Positions 62,709-64,000 of a DNA stretch of 64,000 nt are shown piece by piece. This DNA comes from Ensifer adhaerens (GTDB lineage Bacteria > Pseudomonadota > Alphaproteobacteria > Rhizobiales > Rhizobiaceae): positions 3,048,501 to 3,112,500 of the forward strand of contig NZ_CP083350.1 of the NCBI RefSeq assembly GCF_020035535.1, given 5' to 3'. A program made the position numbers and the translations under genes. Position 1 is the first letter of the stretch. Each line of letters opens with the position of its first letter. The notes under the pieces are model-generated. The model did no database searches. It was not told the DNA's origin and saw only the letters and a list, made by a program, of their open reading frames with translations.

Positions 62709-63049
62709 GCGTCCGTCCTTAATCAGGCCGGACTCTAATCCAATCTGGAGGAAATTACCCGTGGCAGGTCATCCCGATCCTAAATGGCTACTATGAGGAA
62801 TCGCTTTTTCCAATTGGGGCAGAGGAGCGTCAGCGTCGATTCGCTCAGTTTGACCACGTTCGTAGGTTCGGCATGATTGATCTGCAGAAGTCTCTGGGCA
62901 TGATTTTTCGGATTCCAGACACTTATGACATTACCAAGCGTTTCCCAAAGGCAGTTTTAGATGACGCCAACATCCCAGGCTATGCGCGACTCAATTATTC
63001 CGGTCACACAGTTTTTAGCCTTAAGAAGGACGATCTCCGCCTAAGATAG

Positions 63050-63478
63050 CCCCTCCAGATCACATAAGGTCCGATTGAGTTACACCCCATTATCTAGCCT
63101 CTTGTGCGCTCGCCTGTCCTTAGCGCTGCGGCGTGCGTATATGGGCTCTTCGGCCGTAAACGTCGCGTCAGGTGCGCGACGTTTTCACCAGTCCAGCCAT
63201 TGGCTCGACGTTGCTGTGTAGGCGCTACCGTTATCGGACAGATGTTCGATGGCATGGGGGGCACGAGTGCCACCGAAGCGTTTCTCGGTATGCGGCGTCC
63301 ACGCCCCATCGATTTTTCAGTGACCTGCCACTGAACGTGAGCGCGACGAACATCCCACCTTTCCTTTTGTGATTGAGGCCGCGAGATCAGCTCCTTCATC
63401 GACAGGAGCGGAACGGAATGGTTGGAGATCGCGCTGATGCCATGCTTGAAGTCATGGATGAAGGCATGCATGAAGCCA
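63050..63478. other. IS-derived debris between methyltransferase and second IS66
   Basis: No intact gene. Holds an IS3 orfB fragment (63185-63286, minus) and, at 63321-63336, sixteen bases identical to the IS407-like left end (TGACCTGCCACTGAAC). The rest is unrecognised. Confidence 0.55.
63185..63286 (-). pseudogene. Fragment of an IS3 orfB transposase core
   Basis: Minus strand reads EKRFGGTRAPHAIEHLSDNG then SAYTATSSQWLDW and a stop. It matches element C OrfB (EKRFAATRAPQAIEHLSDNG, SAYTARETRL), covering the second catalytic Asp. About 34 residues survive. Confidence 0.8.
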
Positions 63479-63583
63479 GTAAGCGTCCGGTGAGCGGATT
63501 TTGCTGAACGAGCCAGTTAGGCGATGTTCTGGCATTAGAACCAGCATTAGTGCTGACACTAATTCCAGATCTGAGAGGTTGGC

Positions 63584-63946
63584 ATGGCTCGCATGGAGAT
63601 CATTTCCGGCGTTGAGCGTAGGCGGCGATGGTCGAAAGAAGCTAAGCTGGAGATATTGGCAGAAGCCGACCGGCCTGGCGTCCGCATTGGTGATGTAGCT
63701 CGTCGCCATGACATCTATCCGGCTCAGATCCGTTTATGGCGGCAGACACTTAGCCACTTCGAGGCGTCAACCTCGTTTCTTCCGGTACAGCTCGTCGACG
63801 AAGTAGGCCTCGGGCAGCCGCCTGTAGCTTCGCCGACGCCAGTGTTTATCGAGATCTCGCTCCGAAACGGGCGGGGTTTGAAAGTTCCAGCAGACATCGA
63901 GCGAAAGACGCTGGCATCGTTGATCGCCTGTGTGGAGGCAGCATGA
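63584..63946 (+). CDS. tnpA: IS66 TnpA of the second element
   Basis: 120 residues: MARMEIISGVERRRRWSKEA, ARRHDIYPAQIRLWRQTLSH and the C-terminal part ISLRNGRGLKVPADIERKTL common to IS66 TnpA. HTH accessory protein. Stop overlaps tnpB (ATGA). Confidence 0.9.
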   Translation: MARMEIISGVERRRRWSKEAKLEILAEADRPGVRIGDVARRHDIYPAQIRLWRQTLSHFEASTSFLPVQLVDEVGLGQPPVASPTPVFIEISLRNGRGLKVPADIERKTLASLIACVEAA

Positions 63947-64000
63947 TCGGGCCATCGGGGAATGTGCGGGTCTATTTGGCCTGTGGGGTGACCGACATGC
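63943..64000 (+). CDS. tnpB: IS66 TnpB of the second element, partial
   Basis: First 19 residues only, MIGPSGNVRVYLACGVTDM, the standard TnpB opening; the rest lies beyond the window. Confidence 0.85.
   Translation, partial: MIGPSGNVRVYLACGVTDM

Larger units (their letters stand above)
61501..62771 (-). mobile_element. IS3-family element (IS407-like), complete
   Basis: 1271 bp. Terminal inverted repeats of about 39 bp starting TGACCTGCCAC at both ends and ending GATTAGAG. A 4-bp target duplication TCCC (61497-61500 and 62772-62775), typical of the IS407 group. orfA and orfB on the minus strand, both intact. Inserted in the second methyltransferase gene. Confidence 0.94.
61076..63049 (+). 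pseudogene. Zinc-ribbon SAM methyltransferase 2, interrupted by an IS
   Basis: 5' part 61076-61500: zinc ribbon (C3-x-x-C6, C22-x-x-C25), SLERARVLKMILDESG, VLHFAPEGGLATYIKG and NAFDLIIHNHVMEHLPCNVT. 3' part from 62772: after HVFSIP the frame resumes ILNGYYEESLFPIGAEERQR, RFGMIDLQKSLGMIFRIPDT and ends TVFSLKKDDLRLR at a TAG (63047-63049). Removing 61501-62771 plus one TCCC copy restores a single frame of about 233 residues, so the only lesion is the insertion. Same family as the gene at 54475. GGAG precedes the ATG. Confidence 0.88.
63479..64000 (+). mobile_element. Second IS66-family element, right side beyond window
   Basis: Begins GTAAGCGTCCGGTGAGCG, the IS66-type end, then tnpA and the start of tnpB. 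Different from the first IS66 (protein identity clearly low), so it is an independent arrival. Confidence 0.86.

Noticed and set aside
63094..63471. 125-codon minus-strand frame
   Set aside because: Not one gene: the IS3 orfB similarity lies in a different frame, so this is a chance frame over IS debris.
55222..63478. Composite transposon carrying the methyltransferases
   Set aside because: Each IS has its own target duplication and the elements are of different families and nested, so no matching pair of flanking copies exists.
1..64000. CRISPR array, tRNA or rRNA genes
   Set aside because: I saw no regularly spaced short repeats and no tRNA-like arms; the only tandem repeats are the coding RTX repeats of wgeA.

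Overview
The window comes from a rhizobium. Gene content and order point to the Sinorhizobium/Ensifer group of the Rhizobiaceae: GC-rich coding DNA, a near-complete succinoglycan exo cluster in Sinorhizobium meliloti order, and a galactoglucan (EPS II) wga/wgc/wgg/wgd/wge cluster. Assignments rest on protein motifs, gene order and overlaps read directly from the sequence; no database was searched.

Region 1 (1-20016) is the succinoglycan locus: exoZ (cut by the window edge), exoQ, exoF and exoY on the minus strand, exoX and exoU on plus, exoV and exoW on minus, then exoT and the long operon exoH-K-L-A-M-O-N-P on plus. It holds priming (ExoY, ExoF), UDP-glucose supply (ExoN), octasaccharide assembly (ExoA, L, M, O, U, W), acetyl, succinyl and pyruvyl decoration (ExoZ, ExoH, ExoV), flipping, polymerisation and chain-length control (ExoT, ExoQ, ExoP), trimming (ExoK) and a small inhibitor (ExoX). 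An exoI-type gene between exoT and exoH is missing.

Region 2 (20017-26800) is accessory DNA: an OpgC-like acyltransferase, several very small genes (one frameshifted), an outer-membrane polysaccharide-export lipoprotein, a TrkH potassium transporter and a small HTH-like protein.

Region 3 (26862-49750) is the galactoglucan locus. wggR (MarR-type regulator), wgcA and wgaA-B-D-E-F run leftward; the type I secretion pair wgdA-wgdB, the RTX protein wgeA and wgeB-G run rightward. The divergent centre carries palindromes that fit a MarR-type operator. The dTDP-sugar genes wgaG-J and wgeH, known from S. meliloti, are not present. In S. meliloti the two EPS loci lie far apart on pSymB; here they sit within 7 kb of each other.

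Region 4 (49903-64000) starts with thiD and a TPP riboswitch. As I recall, thiD follows exoP directly in S. meliloti, so regions 2 and 3 look inserted between them. After it lies a decaying third polysaccharide locus (glycosyltransferase, RmlC-like epimerase, relic of an export lipoprotein, two zinc-ribbon methyltransferases) broken up by insertion sequences: an IS66-family element inside an IS3-family element inside a second IS3-family element inside an IS481-type relic, another IS3-family element splitting a methyltransferase with a 4-bp target duplication, an ISL3-type relic, and a second IS66-family element running off the right edge.
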